Positions 7,326-14,400 of a DNA stretch of 15,715 nucleotides are shown in pieces; the stretch's first letter is position 1, and the number at the start of each line of letters is the position of its first letter. Source of the DNA: Bacillota bacterium (GTDB taxonomy: Bacteria > Bacillota > Clostridia > Christensenellales > CAG-138); the NCBI GenBank assembly GCA_023409435.1, contig JAEYHP010000070.1, positions 1-15,715 on the forward strand, written 5' to 3'. Below the pieces are notes generated by a model. The model saw nothing but the letters and a program-made list of their open reading frames with translations, had not been told where the DNA came from and did not search any database. The position numbers and the translations under genes are program-made.

Positions 7326-10300
7326 ATGGCTGAACAAACGCATCCGCTGCTGCGGGTGCTCAGACAATCGCCGGAATATAACCGGCTACATGAGATTTTA
7401 ACCGAGGCGGAAGGTCCCGCTTCGGCTTTCGGTCTGTTCGAAGCGCACCGCGCCCATGTGTTCGCGGCGCTTATTGAGAAGCGGGGCGGCCTTTTGATTG
7501 CGGCCAGCGAGCAGGCGGCGGAGCGGCTGTACCAACTGGCTTCCTCGCTTTCGGACAAAATCGCGCTCTTGCCCGCGCGGGAGCTGCCGCTTGTAAACGC
7601 CTATGCCGCCTCAGGGGAAGGGGCGAAGCAGCGCATCGCGACGCTGACCCGTCTTAGCCTGGGGCAGCCCGTTGGAGTGATCGCCTCCATTGAATCCGTT
7701 TTGCAGCGGCTTGCGCCGCAGGCGGTATTAAAGCGCGCCGTGCATACCGTAAAGCTTGGGGAAACGCACCCGCCGCGGGAACTGCTGCGGGCTTTGATGG
7801 ACGCGGGCTACGAGCCTGTGGACCTGGTGGAAGGCCCGGGCCAGACCAGCCTCAGAGGCGATATCCTGGACGTGTTCCCGCCGCACGCGCAGGAACCGTA
7901 CCGCATCGAGTTCTTTGACGATGAAATCGACCGCATGAGCATATTCGACCCTGCCACCCAGCGTTCGCTTGGACGGGTGGAGGAAGCGCTGCTTCCCCCC
8001 GCGACAGAAGCGCCGCAGGATGGGGCGGCGATATCCCGCGCGCTCAAAGCCACAAAGAACGCGAAGGGCTTCGACGCGCAGCGCATCGCGTGGGAGGAAA
8101 AGCGCGCGTGCCTGGGCGCGGAAATCCTGCTGCCCGTACTGTATGAAAACACGTTCACCATACTGGACCATCTACCCGAAGGCGCTCCGGTATTTATTGA
8201 AGAACCGCACCGCGTGGAGGAGGCGGCAAACGCCGCCCATCGCCTCTTTACGCAATCCGTTTCCGCCATGCTCGCACGCGGTGAGGGTATCAGCGAGCAG
8301 GCGGGGCTTTTGACGGAGCCGCACGCGCTGTTCGCGCGGCTCAATACGCCGCGCACAGCGCTGCTATTTACGCTTGCGCGCAGCTTTTCGCCCATCCACA
8401 TCCGGGAGAGCGTGCAGTTTGACGCGCGCATCGCCCCACACTACCCCGGCGAGCGGGAGGAGCTTGCGCGGGATATCTCGCTGATGAGAAAGACCGGCGG
8501 CACGGTGCTCTTATACGCAGGCCTGCACGCGCAGCGCCTGCAGCAGCAACTGCTCGACGAAGGCTGCGAGGTGGGGCTATCGGAAACGCTCAACCGTGAG
8601 ATTGTTCCCGGCGAGGCGCTGCTATTAAGCGAAAGCCTGCCTCAGGGCTTTTTATATCCAGCGTTCAAGCTGACGGTGCTCACCGAGGCGGAGCTGTTCG
8701 GCTTTTCCAAGCACGCCGCAAAAAAGCGGCATTCCGACAAGCCGCGCCTGGTGTTCTCCGAGTTGAAGCCCGGCGATTACGTAGTACACGAGGCGCACGG
8801 CATCGGCCGGTTCCTGGGCGTGGAAGCGCTCACCGTGCAGGACAACACGCGCGACTATCTCTTAATGGAATACCAGAATGGGGACCGGCTGTATATCCCC
8901 ACGGATCAGCTGGACCGCGTGCAGAAATACATCGGCTCGGACGACGAACCCAGGCTCTCGAAACTGGGCGGCAGCGAATGGCAGAAGCAGGTCACCCGCG
9001 CAAGAAGCGCCGTCAAGGAGTTGGCGTTCGACTTGGCACGGCTGTACGCGGAGCGGCACCAGAGCAAGGGCTTTGCCTTCTCCGCCGATTCCGCGTGGCA
9101 AAAGCAGCTTGAGGAGCGCTTTCCGTATACCGAAACGCCGGACCAGCTCCAGTGCATCGAAGAAATCAAAAAGGATATGGAAAGCAGCCGCGTCATGGAC
9201 CGCCTCTTATGCGGGGACGTGGGCTACGGCAAGACGGAGGTCGCGCTCCGGGCGGCGTTCAAGGCCGTACAGGACAGCAAGCAGGTGGCCGTGCTCGTAC
9301 CCACCACCATATTGGCGCAGCAGCATTACAACACGCTTTCCACCCGGTTTTCTAGTTTCCCCGTTCGGGTGGCGCTGTTGTCGCGCTTCAAGACCCCGCT
9401 GGAGCAGAAGGCCGTCAAGAAGGCGCTATCAGAAGGCTCTGTGGATATCGTGGTCGGCACGCATGCGCTCTTAGGCAAGGAAGTCAAATTCCGGGACCTT
9501 GGGCTTTTGGTGGTGGACGAGGAGCAGCGCTTCGGCGTGGGGCACAAGGAACAAATCAAGAATATGAAAACGAGCGTGGACGTGCTGACGCTGACCGCCA
9601 CGCCCATCCCGCGCACGCTTCACATGTCCATGATCGGCATACGGGACATGAGCGTCATCGAAACCCCGCCCGAGGACCGGTTCCCGGTGCAGACGTATGT
9701 GCTGGAATATTCTGAAACCCTGCTGTGCGACGCCGTGAATAAGGAATTGTCCCGCGGCGGGCAGTGTTATATCGTATACAACCAGGTGCAGCGGCTGGAG
9801 CGCTATGCCGCGCATTTAAAGGAACTGCTGCCCGAGGCCTCCATCGCCGTGGCGCACGGGCAGATGCCGGAGCACATGCTTGAGCGCGTGATGCTGGATT
9901 ATATGGAGGGCCGCTACAACGTTTTATTATGCAGCACCATCATAGAAAACGGGCTGGACATATCCAACGCCAACACGCTGTTCGTGCTGGATTCGGATAA
10001 GATGGGCCTTTCGCAGCTCTATCAGCTGCGTGGGCGCGTGGGGCGCTCCGCCCGGCTTGGGTATGCGTACTTCACGTTTGAGCGGGACAAATCGCTTTCC
10101 GAGGTGGCGCACAAGCGGCTTTCCGCCCTCACCGAGTTCGCGCAGTTCGGCGCGGGCCGCGAAATCGCGCTGCGGGATCTTGAAATCCGCGGCGCGGGGA
10201 GCTTACTTGGCGCGCAGCAGCACGGACATATCGCGGACATCGGCTACGAATATTACACCAAGCTGATGGGCCAGGCCGTAAAAGAGGCGCGCGGGGAAAT

Positions 10301-10760
10301 CACCGGGCCGCCGGAAGTGGATACCGTTATCGACGTCCCCATCGACGCGCACATTCCCAAATGGTATATCAAAAGCGAGGTGCAGCGGCTTTCCATGTAC
10401 AAGCGCATCGCGCTCATTGCGGACCGCGCCATGCTCTACGATGTGCAGGAGGAAATGGAGGACCGCTTTGGCGATATCCCGGAAGCCACGCAGAACCTCA
10501 TCGACATCGCCTACATCAAGGCGCTCGCTTCGCGCGCGCAGGCAGGTAACCTTACCGTGCGGGAGGGGCTTTGCCGCCTTTCCTTCCATGCGGAAGCTCA
10601 GATCGACGGCGCGCGGCTTGTAACCGCCGCCACCAACAACAATGCGCAGTTAGTACCCGGCGAGACCACGGCGCTGGTATTCAAAAAATCGGGGGCGGAT
10701 GTATCGGAGATGCTGCAGGCGCTGCCGCCGTTTTTAGAGGAGTTGTGTGGATGTGTGTAA
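7326..10760 (+). CDS. mfd: Transcription-repair coupling factor Mfd
   Basis: 1144-residue DNA translocase that removes RNA polymerase stalled at lesions and recruits UvrA, the usual length for the family. The N-terminal UvrB-like module includes LRGDILDVFPP (near 175-185). The RNA polymerase-interacting domain starts at KPGDYVVHEAHGIGRFLG (481-498). The RecG-like motor has Walker A GDVGYGKT (630-637), Walker B-type DEEQRFGV (731-738) and TATPIPRT (757-764). The TRG region with ENGLDIS and QLRGRVGRS follows, and the C-terminal TRCF domain contains MYKRIALI and EMEDRFGDIP. All motor motifs look intact. It is the last gene of the ATPase-pth-mfd transcript; pth-mfd adjacency is typical of Bacillota. 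Confidence 0.97.
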   Translation: MAEQTHPLLRVLRQSPEYNRLHEILTEAEGPASAFGLFEAHRAHVFAALIEKRGGLLIAASEQAAERLYQLASSLSDKIALLPARELPLVNAYAASGEGAKQRIATLTRLSLGQPVGVIASIESVLQRLAPQAVLKRAVHTVKLGETHPPRELLRALMDAGYEPVDLVEGPGQTSLRGDILDVFPPHAQEPYRIEFFDDEIDRMSIFDPATQRSLGRVEEALLPPATEAPQDGAAISRALKATKNAKGFDAQRIAWEEKRACLGAEILLPVLYENTFTILDHLPEGAPVFIEEPHRVEEAANAAHRLFTQSVSAMLARGEGISEQAGLLTEPHALFARLNTPRTALLFTLARSFSPIHIRESVQFDARIAPHYPGEREELARDISLMRKTGGTVLLYAGLHAQRLQQQLLDEGCEVGLSETLNREIVPGEALLLSESLPQGFLYPAFKLTVLTEAELFGFSKHAAKKRHSDKPRLVFSELKPGDYVVHEAHGIGRFLGVEALTVQDNTRDYLLMEYQNGDRLYIPTDQLDRVQKYIGSDDEPRLSKLGGSEWQKQVTRARSAVKELAFDLARLYAERHQSKGFAFSADSAWQKQLEERFPYTETPDQLQCIEEIKKDMESSRVMDRLLCGDVGYGKTEVALRAAFKAVQDSKQVAVLVPTTILAQQHYNTLSTRFSSFPVRVALLSRFKTPLEQKAVKKALSEGSVDIVVGTHALLGKEVKFRDLGLLVVDEEQRFGVGHKEQIKNMKTSVDVLTLTATPIPRTLHMSMIGIRDMSVIETPPEDRFPVQTYVLEYSETLLCDAVNKELSRGGQCYIVYNQVQRLERYAAHLKELLPEASIAVAHGQMPEHMLERVMLDYMEGRYNVLLCSTIIENGLDISNANTLFVLDSDKMGLSQLYQLRGRVGRSARLGYAYFTFERDKSLSEVAHKRLSALTEFAQFGAGREIALRDLEIRGAGSLLGAQQHGHIADIGYEYYTKLMGQAVKEARGEITGPPEVDTVIDVPIDAHIPKWYIKSEVQRLSMYKRIALIADRAMLYDVQEEMEDRFGDIPEATQNLIDIAYIKALASRAQAGNLTVREGLCRLSFHAEAQIDGARLVTAATNNNAQLVPGETTALVFKKSGADVSEMLQALPPFLEELCGCV

Positions 10761-10777
10761 GCTGAAATGGGATACGT

Positions 10778-10824
10778 TTGGGGCTCTGCCCCAATCCCCG
10801 TTTAGGGCCGTAACGGCCCTAAAC
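10778..10824. repeat. Two adjacent GC-rich palindromes after mfd
   Basis: First, TTGGGGC/GCCCCAA (10778-10794, loop TCT). Second, an 11-bp stem GTTTAGGGCCG/CGGCCCTAAAC (10800-10824, loop TAA). The GGGGCTCTGCCCC core is a form I recall as dispersed in many gut Clostridia, so a REP-like element is likely. No T-run follows, so these are not convincing intrinsic terminators by themselves. Confidence 0.55.
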
Positions 10825-10863
10825 ACCCATTTTATGGATATTTACCGTGAAAGCATTATTCGG

Positions 10864-10881
10864 CTCCCTCTGATGAGGGAG
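10864..10881. repeat. Short palindrome CTCCCTC-TGAT-GAGGGAG, likely fragment of a dispersed repeat
   Basis: A perfect 7-bp stem with a TGAT loop, extended on the left by GG (GGCTCCCTCTGATGAGGGAG). This core resembles a palindromic element I recall as common in gut Firmicutes intergenic regions. Here its usual extension appears to be missing, suggesting a decayed copy. The dispersed nature is from memory, not from this window. Confidence 0.4.
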
Positions 10882-10931
10882 GCTTAATCCATAGAACCAT
10901 CGATAGACTTCTCAGGGCTTTGTCGATAACT

Positions 10932-10966
10932 AAAACCGCCGGAGATCGCTCCGGCAGTTTTGTTTT
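10932..10966. terminator. Strong bidirectional terminator between mfd and the GNAT gene
   Basis: AAAACCGCCGGAG pairs with CTCCGGCAGTTTT over 13 bp (one G-T type pair) around the loop ATCG. On the plus strand it ends in TTTTGTTTTT, ending the mfd transcript. On the minus strand the stem also ends in TTTT, about 15 nt after the acetyltransferase stop. It serves two convergent genes. Confidence 0.85.
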
Positions 10967-10974
10967 TAAAACGC

Positions 10975-11508
10975 TTACAGCACGTATTCATATAGCTGAA
11001 AATAATCCAATCCAAAACAGCCCAACCCAAGATCAACCTTTGCGATGTGTTGAAACCCGCATTTTTCGTAGAGTGCGATGGCGGGCTTGTTGTTTTCATA
11101 CACGTCCAGCCGGATGGATTTTTGCCTCTGCTCCTTCGCATAGGAGATTGCAAACCGTATCAGCTCGCGGCCGACGCCGCGCTTGAGATAATCGGGATGG
11201 ATCGCCAGCGTATGGATGACGAGTATGTCCTGATAATCGGCGTCGGTTAGCCAGGTAACGGTATGGTAGGCTTCCTCCGGCTCGTGGCTCAATATGACCG
11301 AGCCTGCGATCTTGCCGCCGATCATATAAACAAACAGCGTGCCGTCCTCCGCCGCCCGCAGCGCGTTTTCCCGCACGGGATAGAAGCCCTTGCGCCAGCC
11401 GGGGTGGTTGACGGTGGCCGCCAGATGATCGTTAAGCGCATCATAGAGCGCCGCGAGTTCTTCCACATCCGCCGTGGTGCCTTTCCGGATGCCGTCGTCA
11501 TATGTCAT
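10975..11508 (-). CDS. GNAT-family N-acetyltransferase
   Basis: 177-residue cytoplasmic acetyltransferase using acetyl-CoA; the acceptor is not recognisable. The beta-strand ILVIHTLAIHP (95-105) leads into LKRGVGRELIRFA (108-120), the pyrophosphate-binding loop of motif A. ENNKPAIALYEKCGF (138-152) is the classic C-terminal GNAT motif. The N-terminal part (RKGTTADVEELAALYD) is the usual first strand and helix. The open frame reaches an ATG at 11544, but that codon lies at the predicted transcription start. The ATG at 11508 has GGAGG 10 nt upstream and a leader of about 35 nt. It is a single-gene unit with its own promoter and terminator. Confidence 0.88.
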   Translation of the reverse strand: MTYDDGIRKGTTADVEELAALYDALNDHLAATVNHPGWRKGFYPVRENALRAAEDGTLFVYMIGGKIAGSVILSHEPEEAYHTVTWLTDADYQDILVIHTLAIHPDYLKRGVGRELIRFAISYAKEQRQKSIRLDVYENNKPAIALYEKCGFQHIAKVDLGLGCFGLDYFQLYEYVL

Positions 11509-11549
11509 ACTTCTTTCCCCTCCCCCATTCCATAGGTGCAACATGGTTT

Positions 11550-11579
11550 ATGGTAAGCGTTTCCTGCACCCGCTGTCAA
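11550..11579 (-). promoter_or_regulatory. Promoter of the GNAT gene
   Basis: Minus strand perfect -35 TTGACA (11579-11574), 18-nt spacer, TACCAT (11555-11550, 4/6). The start near 11543 supports translation from 11508. Confidence 0.65.
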
Positions 11580-11597
11580 GCCTGCATAAGGGCATAA

Positions 11598-11629
11598 AGC
11601 AAGACCGACCAAATTTGGTCGGTCTTGCT
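11598..11629. terminator. Perfect 32-nt palindrome, likely terminator of the Cys-ladder gene
   Basis: AGCAAGACCGACCAAA followed directly by its exact inverse. As RNA it folds into a 13-bp stem, roughly, with an AAATTT-centred loop, followed on the minus strand by TTTATG. It starts 25 nt after the stop at 11654 and lies before the GNAT promoter. The T-run is short, so an operator role is possible as well. Confidence 0.6.
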
Positions 11630-11653
11630 GTTGGCGTTTATGTCCTCAACCGC

Positions 11654-12634
11654 TTACCTGTCGCAGTTGGAAAGACCGCTGCTCTGGAGCTGGTTTAAGA
11701 TACCGCTGACGTCCGCGGAACCGCTGCCTGTGGGGCAGTTGGAACCGGAGGAGTTGGACCTTGCCTGGTTCAGGGCATTGGACAGGGCGTCCTGAATTTG
11801 AGCGCGGGTATCGCTGCTGCTGGTGGGGCAATTGGAGTTCGAAGAGATTTTGGATTTCGCCTGTTCGAGCGCCTTGTTTATGGCGCCCTGAAGCTGGGCC
11901 TTTACGTCGCTGCTGCCGCCGGTGGGGCAGTTGGAGCTCTCCGAACCCTGTTGGGGAACGATCACGGCGCCCGCTACCTGATTGGAGCCAGCATCCGTCT
12001 GAGGGGAGTTCGAGGAAGACGTGTAGTTTTTAACCGCTTCCCTAGCCTGTTCAATCGCTTCGTCGATGGCGGCGTTGCCTGTCTTTTCCGTCGCAGCAGC
12101 CTTTACGTCGGCATCGTCATTGGTTTTGGGAGCGACGGTTTCTGCAGCGGTATCGGCGGGTTCATTGGCGGGTTCTTCCACCGCGGGGATGCACCTGGTA
12201 TCGGCGCAGGTATCCTTGCAGCCTGCAGTGGCGCAATCCGCCGCGTCACAGCCATTATTTGCGCAATCCGCTTCGGTGCAGGAATTCAACTGTTCGTCCG
12301 ACGTGGAGCCGGCGTTTCCACAAACGATCCCGGCGCAATCCGTGGTGACGCATTCCGTACCGTCGCAGTTGACCTTGGTGCAATCGGGCGTGGTGCAGTC
12401 GCCTGTTTCACAGACGGGGCCGTACTGCAATATGTCTGCGCTCAAGCCGCAGGCCTTGAGGGCTTCCTGAATGCTGCCGATATCGCTTGCGGTGAGCTTG
12501 TATTTCGCCAGACAGTCGTTGATGGGGGATGTGTTCGCCGTGGGGCAGGTCGAGGCGGCAAACGCAGGGATGGCTACAGCCAATACCAATAGAAGGGCAA
12601 TGGCTGTTGCTGCAATTTGCAAGATTCGCTTCAT
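11654..12634 (-). CDS. Secreted cysteine-ladder protein with NCPT-helix repeats, unknown function
   Basis: 326-residue protein that I do not recognise. A signal peptide (1-26, hydrophobic 7-22, cleavage motif AFA|A) implies export; no lipobox, membrane helix or sorting motif is seen. The mature protein has four parts. First, a head beginning CPTANTSP with Cys30, 41 and 62. Second, a cysteine ladder with Cys at 75, 80, 85, 90, 95, 100, 105, then 119, 124, 129, 134, 139, 143 and 148, mostly exactly five residues apart and often preceded by Asp, Asn or Glu. Third, an acidic Ala/Pro/Glu linker (about 150-186). Fourth, NCPT motifs at 235, 268 and 299, each followed by a Ser-rich turn and an amphipathic helix, ending SNCDR. 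There are 21 Cys in all. Roles in disulfide-stabilised surface structure or metal binding are inference. The start at ATG 12634 has AAGGAG 11 nt upstream; the longer frame to 12676 runs into the promoter. Confidence 0.8.
   Translation of the reverse strand: MKRILQIAATAIALLLVLAVAIPAFAASTCPTANTSPINDCLAKYKLTASDIGSIQEALKACGLSADILQYGPVCETGDCTTPDCTKVNCDGTECVTTDCAGIVCGNAGSTSDEQLNSCTEADCANNGCDAADCATAGCKDTCADTRCIPAVEEPANEPADTAAETVAPKTNDDADVKAAATEKTGNAAIDEAIEQAREAVKNYTSSSNSPQTDAGSNQVAGAVIVPQQGSESSNCPTGGSSDVKAQLQGAINKALEQAKSKISSNSNCPTSSSDTRAQIQDALSNALNQARSNSSGSNCPTGSGSADVSGILNQLQSSGLSNCDR
11669..11932 (-). repeat. Three NCPT-helix repeats in the Cys-ladder protein
   Basis: Units start at NCPT residues 235, 268 and 299 and are about 33, 31 and 24 residues long. 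Each runs NCPT, Ser/Gly turn, Asp, then a helix such as AQLQGAINKALEQAKS or AQIQDALSNALNQARS. The third helix is shorter and ends at NCDR. A related helix without NCPT occurs at 188-204 (AAIDEAIEQAREAVKNY). Confidence 0.8.
12191..12412 (-). repeat. Cysteine ladder: pentapeptide-period Cys array
   Basis: Residues 75-148. Seven Cys sit at exact 5-residue steps (75-105), and five more at exact 5-residue steps (119-139), with C143 and C148 following. The second block alternates xxADC and xx(N/A)GC, a 10-residue period. The GCGGATTGCGC stretch recurs 30 nt apart in the DNA, which suggests growth by tandem duplication. Confidence 0.85.
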
Positions 12635-12663
12635 TGTTGTTGCATCTCCTTTTGTTTGATGTA

Positions 12664-12704
12664 TGTATAATAACACACTTCATGCATAAGCTCCAGTGAA
12701 CAAA
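12664..12704 (-). promoter_or_regulatory. Promoter block of the Cys-ladder gene, shared with the SH3b-CAP gene
   Basis: Minus strand TTTGTTCACTGGA (12704-12692) and TGTTATTATACA (12675-12664). The same two blocks at the same spacing precede the SH3b-CAP gene. A TATTAT at 12672-12667 is a plausible -10, with CTGGAG as a weak -35 at 18 nt. Confidence 0.65.
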
Positions 12705-12814
12705 ATATTAATATATCGCCTATTTATGTGGTCTTTGTGATTTTCCAAAATGTATACTGGCAGCATATCCGAATTTTGGGGCGGCATGTATCGATTGTAA
12801 ATATGCAATTTTTC

Positions 12815-12851
12815 CTGCAAAAAGGGGTCCGCCGGATGGCAGACCCCTTTT
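12815..12851 (-). terminator. Rho-independent terminator of the SH3b-CAP gene
   Basis: AAAAGGGGTC (12820-12829) pairs perfectly with GACCCCTTTT (12842-12851). The loop holds a minor inner GCC/GGC stem. On the minus strand the stem ends in CCCCTTTTTG, about 20 nt after the stop codon at 12873. It separates the SH3b-CAP gene from the Cys-ladder promoter. Confidence 0.85.
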
Positions 12852-12872
12852 CGTTCTGATCTCTAAATTGGA

Positions 12873-14027
12873 TTAATACCCGAACAGATGTACCCAGTAG
12901 GTGACGCCGTTCACACGCAGGCATGCGGAACCTGTCTTGGTAAAGCTCTCCCGCATGGCGTTCTCCCTGTGGCCCTGGGAGTTCATGAACCCGTCCGCGG
13001 CGCTCTGCGCGGTAGGAAGCCCGGAGCCCTTGGCGATGTTCTCGCCGCTAACGTGTTCGGGATCGACCGTGAACACCATGGTGCCGTCCGGACGCTCGTG
13101 GCTGAACTTCTTCACGATCTCCTGTACACGGATCTTAGCCGCCTTATTGAGGGCGTCCGTCGTCGTCAGCTTCTTGATACCGGACTGCGCGCGGTAATTG
13201 TTGATAATGCTGACAAGCTGCGCCGCCGCCGCATCGTCATACCCGCTCTGGCTCCCGCCAGAGTCGCTGTCGCCGGAATAGCTGCTAGGAGTCAGGTACT
13301 GGCTGCTGACATAACCTGTGCCGCCGTTGTAGCTGATCTTGGTCCAGCTTCCGCTGGTGCCGAGCTTGGGAATGATAGTGCCCTTGTACAGGGAGCCGAT
13401 GATGCTGTAGTTCGTACCCGGCCCGCTTCTAACGTTGACATTGGTGGTCGCCGCCATGTAGCCGGTCTGTGCGCTGCCGCCGGAGCTTCCATCCGAAGAG
13501 CTTGCGGCCTTCAGATAATCCGAACTGACATAGGCCTGTTTATCGTTGTAATCGATGATAGTCCAGGAACCCGAGGTCCCGAGCTTCGCGACCGTGGTAC
13601 CCTTTGCGAGCGTACCAAGTTTGGAGTAGCCCGTGCCGGGCCCGCTACGGACGTTGACGTTTGTAGTGGCTGTTACATAGCCCTGCGCCGTACTGCCTGA
13701 GCCTTCGGAAGAAGATCCTGCCGCTTTCAGGTACTCTGAACTGACATACGCCTTCTTGCCGTTATAGTTCACGATGGTCCAACTGCCGCTTGTGCCCAGC
13801 TTTTCCACCTTGGCGCCCTTGGTGAGCAGGCCGAGCCTAGAATACCCGGTGCCGGGGCCGGTTCTTACGTTGACATTGGCGGTGGCTTCTACATAAGAGG
13901 CGGCAAGCACCTCGACGGTTGCGATTTCACCCGCTCCGCTTTGCACTGCCGCCAGCGCAGGCATGGCAAACGCCATGATCAGGGCAAGCACAAGGCTGAG
14001 GGCTGTGGTTTGCAGGAAACGCTTCAT
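12873..14027 (-). CDS. Secreted triple SH3b plus CAP/SCP (YkwD-like) domain protein
   Basis: 384-residue exported protein, probably acting at the cell wall. The signal peptide (1-26) ends in PALA|A. Three bacterial SH3b domains follow (about 43-103, 116-174, 189-246), each with NVNVR(S/T)GPGT, LGTSGSWT and YVSS.YL; such domains usually bind peptidoglycan. Ser/Gly linkers separate them. The C-terminal CAP domain (about 266-384) starts LVSIINNYRAQ and contains SHERPDG (His310), GENIAKG (Glu329), NSQGHRENAM (His353) and ends YWVHLFGY. His310, Glu329 and His353 fit the conserved CAP cavity. The role of bacterial CAP proteins is poorly known. The start at ATG 14027 has AAGGAG 9 nt upstream; the frame continues to 14114 but that extension covers the RBS and promoter block. 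It has its own terminator. Confidence 0.9.
   Translation of the reverse strand: MKRFLQTTALSLVLALIMAFAMPALAAVQSGAGEIATVEVLAASYVEATANVNVRTGPGTGYSRLGLLTKGAKVEKLGTSGSWTIVNYNGKKAYVSSEYLKAAGSSSEGSGSTAQGYVTATTNVNVRSGPGTGYSKLGTLAKGTTVAKLGTSGSWTIIDYNDKQAYVSSDYLKAASSSDGSSGGSAQTGYMAATTNVNVRSGPGTNYSIIGSLYKGTIIPKLGTSGSWTKISYNGGTGYVSSQYLTPSSYSGDSDSGGSQSGYDDAAAAQLVSIINNYRAQSGIKKLTTTDALNKAAKIRVQEIVKKFSHERPDGTMVFTVDPEHVSGENIAKGSGLPTAQSAADGFMNSQGHRENAMRESFTKTGSACLRVNGVTYWVHLFGY
13290..13901 (-). repeat. Three SH3b domain repeats
   Basis: Three copies of about 60 residues with the shared pattern NVNVRxGPGTxYS, KG, LGTSGSWT, YVSSxYL, joined by Ser/Gly-rich linkers. The first two copies (KAAGSSS and KAASSS linkers, GPGTGYS) look closer to each other than to the third (GPGTNYS), suggesting stepwise duplication. 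Confidence 0.85.
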
Positions 14028-14053
14028 TTTCTGTCTCTCCTTCTTTCGTTTTC

Positions 14054-14094
14054 TGTATCGTAACATGATTCCATATAGAATTCCAATGAACAAA
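14054..14094 (-). promoter_or_regulatory. Promoter block of the SH3b-CAP gene, shared with the Cys-ladder gene
   Basis: Minus strand TTTGTTCATTGGA (14094-14082) and TGTTACGATACA (14065-14054), with 29 nt from the start of the first block to the start of the second, as in the 12664-12704 copy. TTGGAA with an 18-nt spacer to TACGAT is a plausible -35/-10 pair. It lies 12 nt upstream of the AAGGAG RBS. Confidence 0.65.
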
Positions 14095-14400
14095 CCATAA
14101 ATAAACCCCCACATTCCGCTTCTTTTTCAGAAGGCCCGCAATTCCTATAACATAAACGGAAAATGCAGCAATTGAATATATCTCCTTCAAATCAAGAAAA
14201 TCCACCGGTAATTCGGAAAAGCTGCCAACTATTGCTTGTACATAAATAAAACGGAGTATGCTAGACTCTCATCAATAACATCGTTGAACCCTCCGCGCGA
14301 TAAGGAAAAATCAACAGCCACATCCCAAATGGAACCCTGCCTCTGTAGAGCGCCAGGCGTGCAAAGCTTACCAATTTTTAAATGATGGGGGACAAATTCC
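14095..14400. other. AT-rich intergenic region between divergent surface-protein genes
   Basis: No convincing gene or RNA was seen. It is richer in A/T than its surroundings. A weak plus-strand promoter candidate for the downstream gene is TTGTAC (14236-14241) or TTGCTT (14232-14237) with TATGCT (14257-14262), at poor spacings (15 or 19 nt). The shared promoter blocks of the two minus-strand genes were not found on the plus strand here. Confidence 0.4.

Noticed and set aside
11798..12592. Plus-strand open frame of 264 codons over the Cys-ladder gene
   Set aside because: The minus frame has signal peptide, RBS, promoter and ordered Cys repeats; the plus frame has none and is Gly/Ala/Arg low-complexity.
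12724..12924. 66-codon minus-strand frame between the Cys-ladder and SH3b-CAP genes
   Set aside because: It starts in the SH3b-CAP coding region and crosses its terminator; no RBS or family resemblance.
12888..13700. Plus-strand open frame of 270 codons over the SH3b-CAP gene
   Set aside because: Antisense shadow of a well-supported repeat protein; its own apparent repeats mirror the SH3b repeats.
14028..14205. Possible small membrane protein or N-terminal extension upstream of the SH3b-CAP start (minus strand)
   Set aside because: Two hydrophobic frames exist, but they overlap the shared promoter block and the RBS used by the gene, and continue out of frame into it or past its signal peptide.
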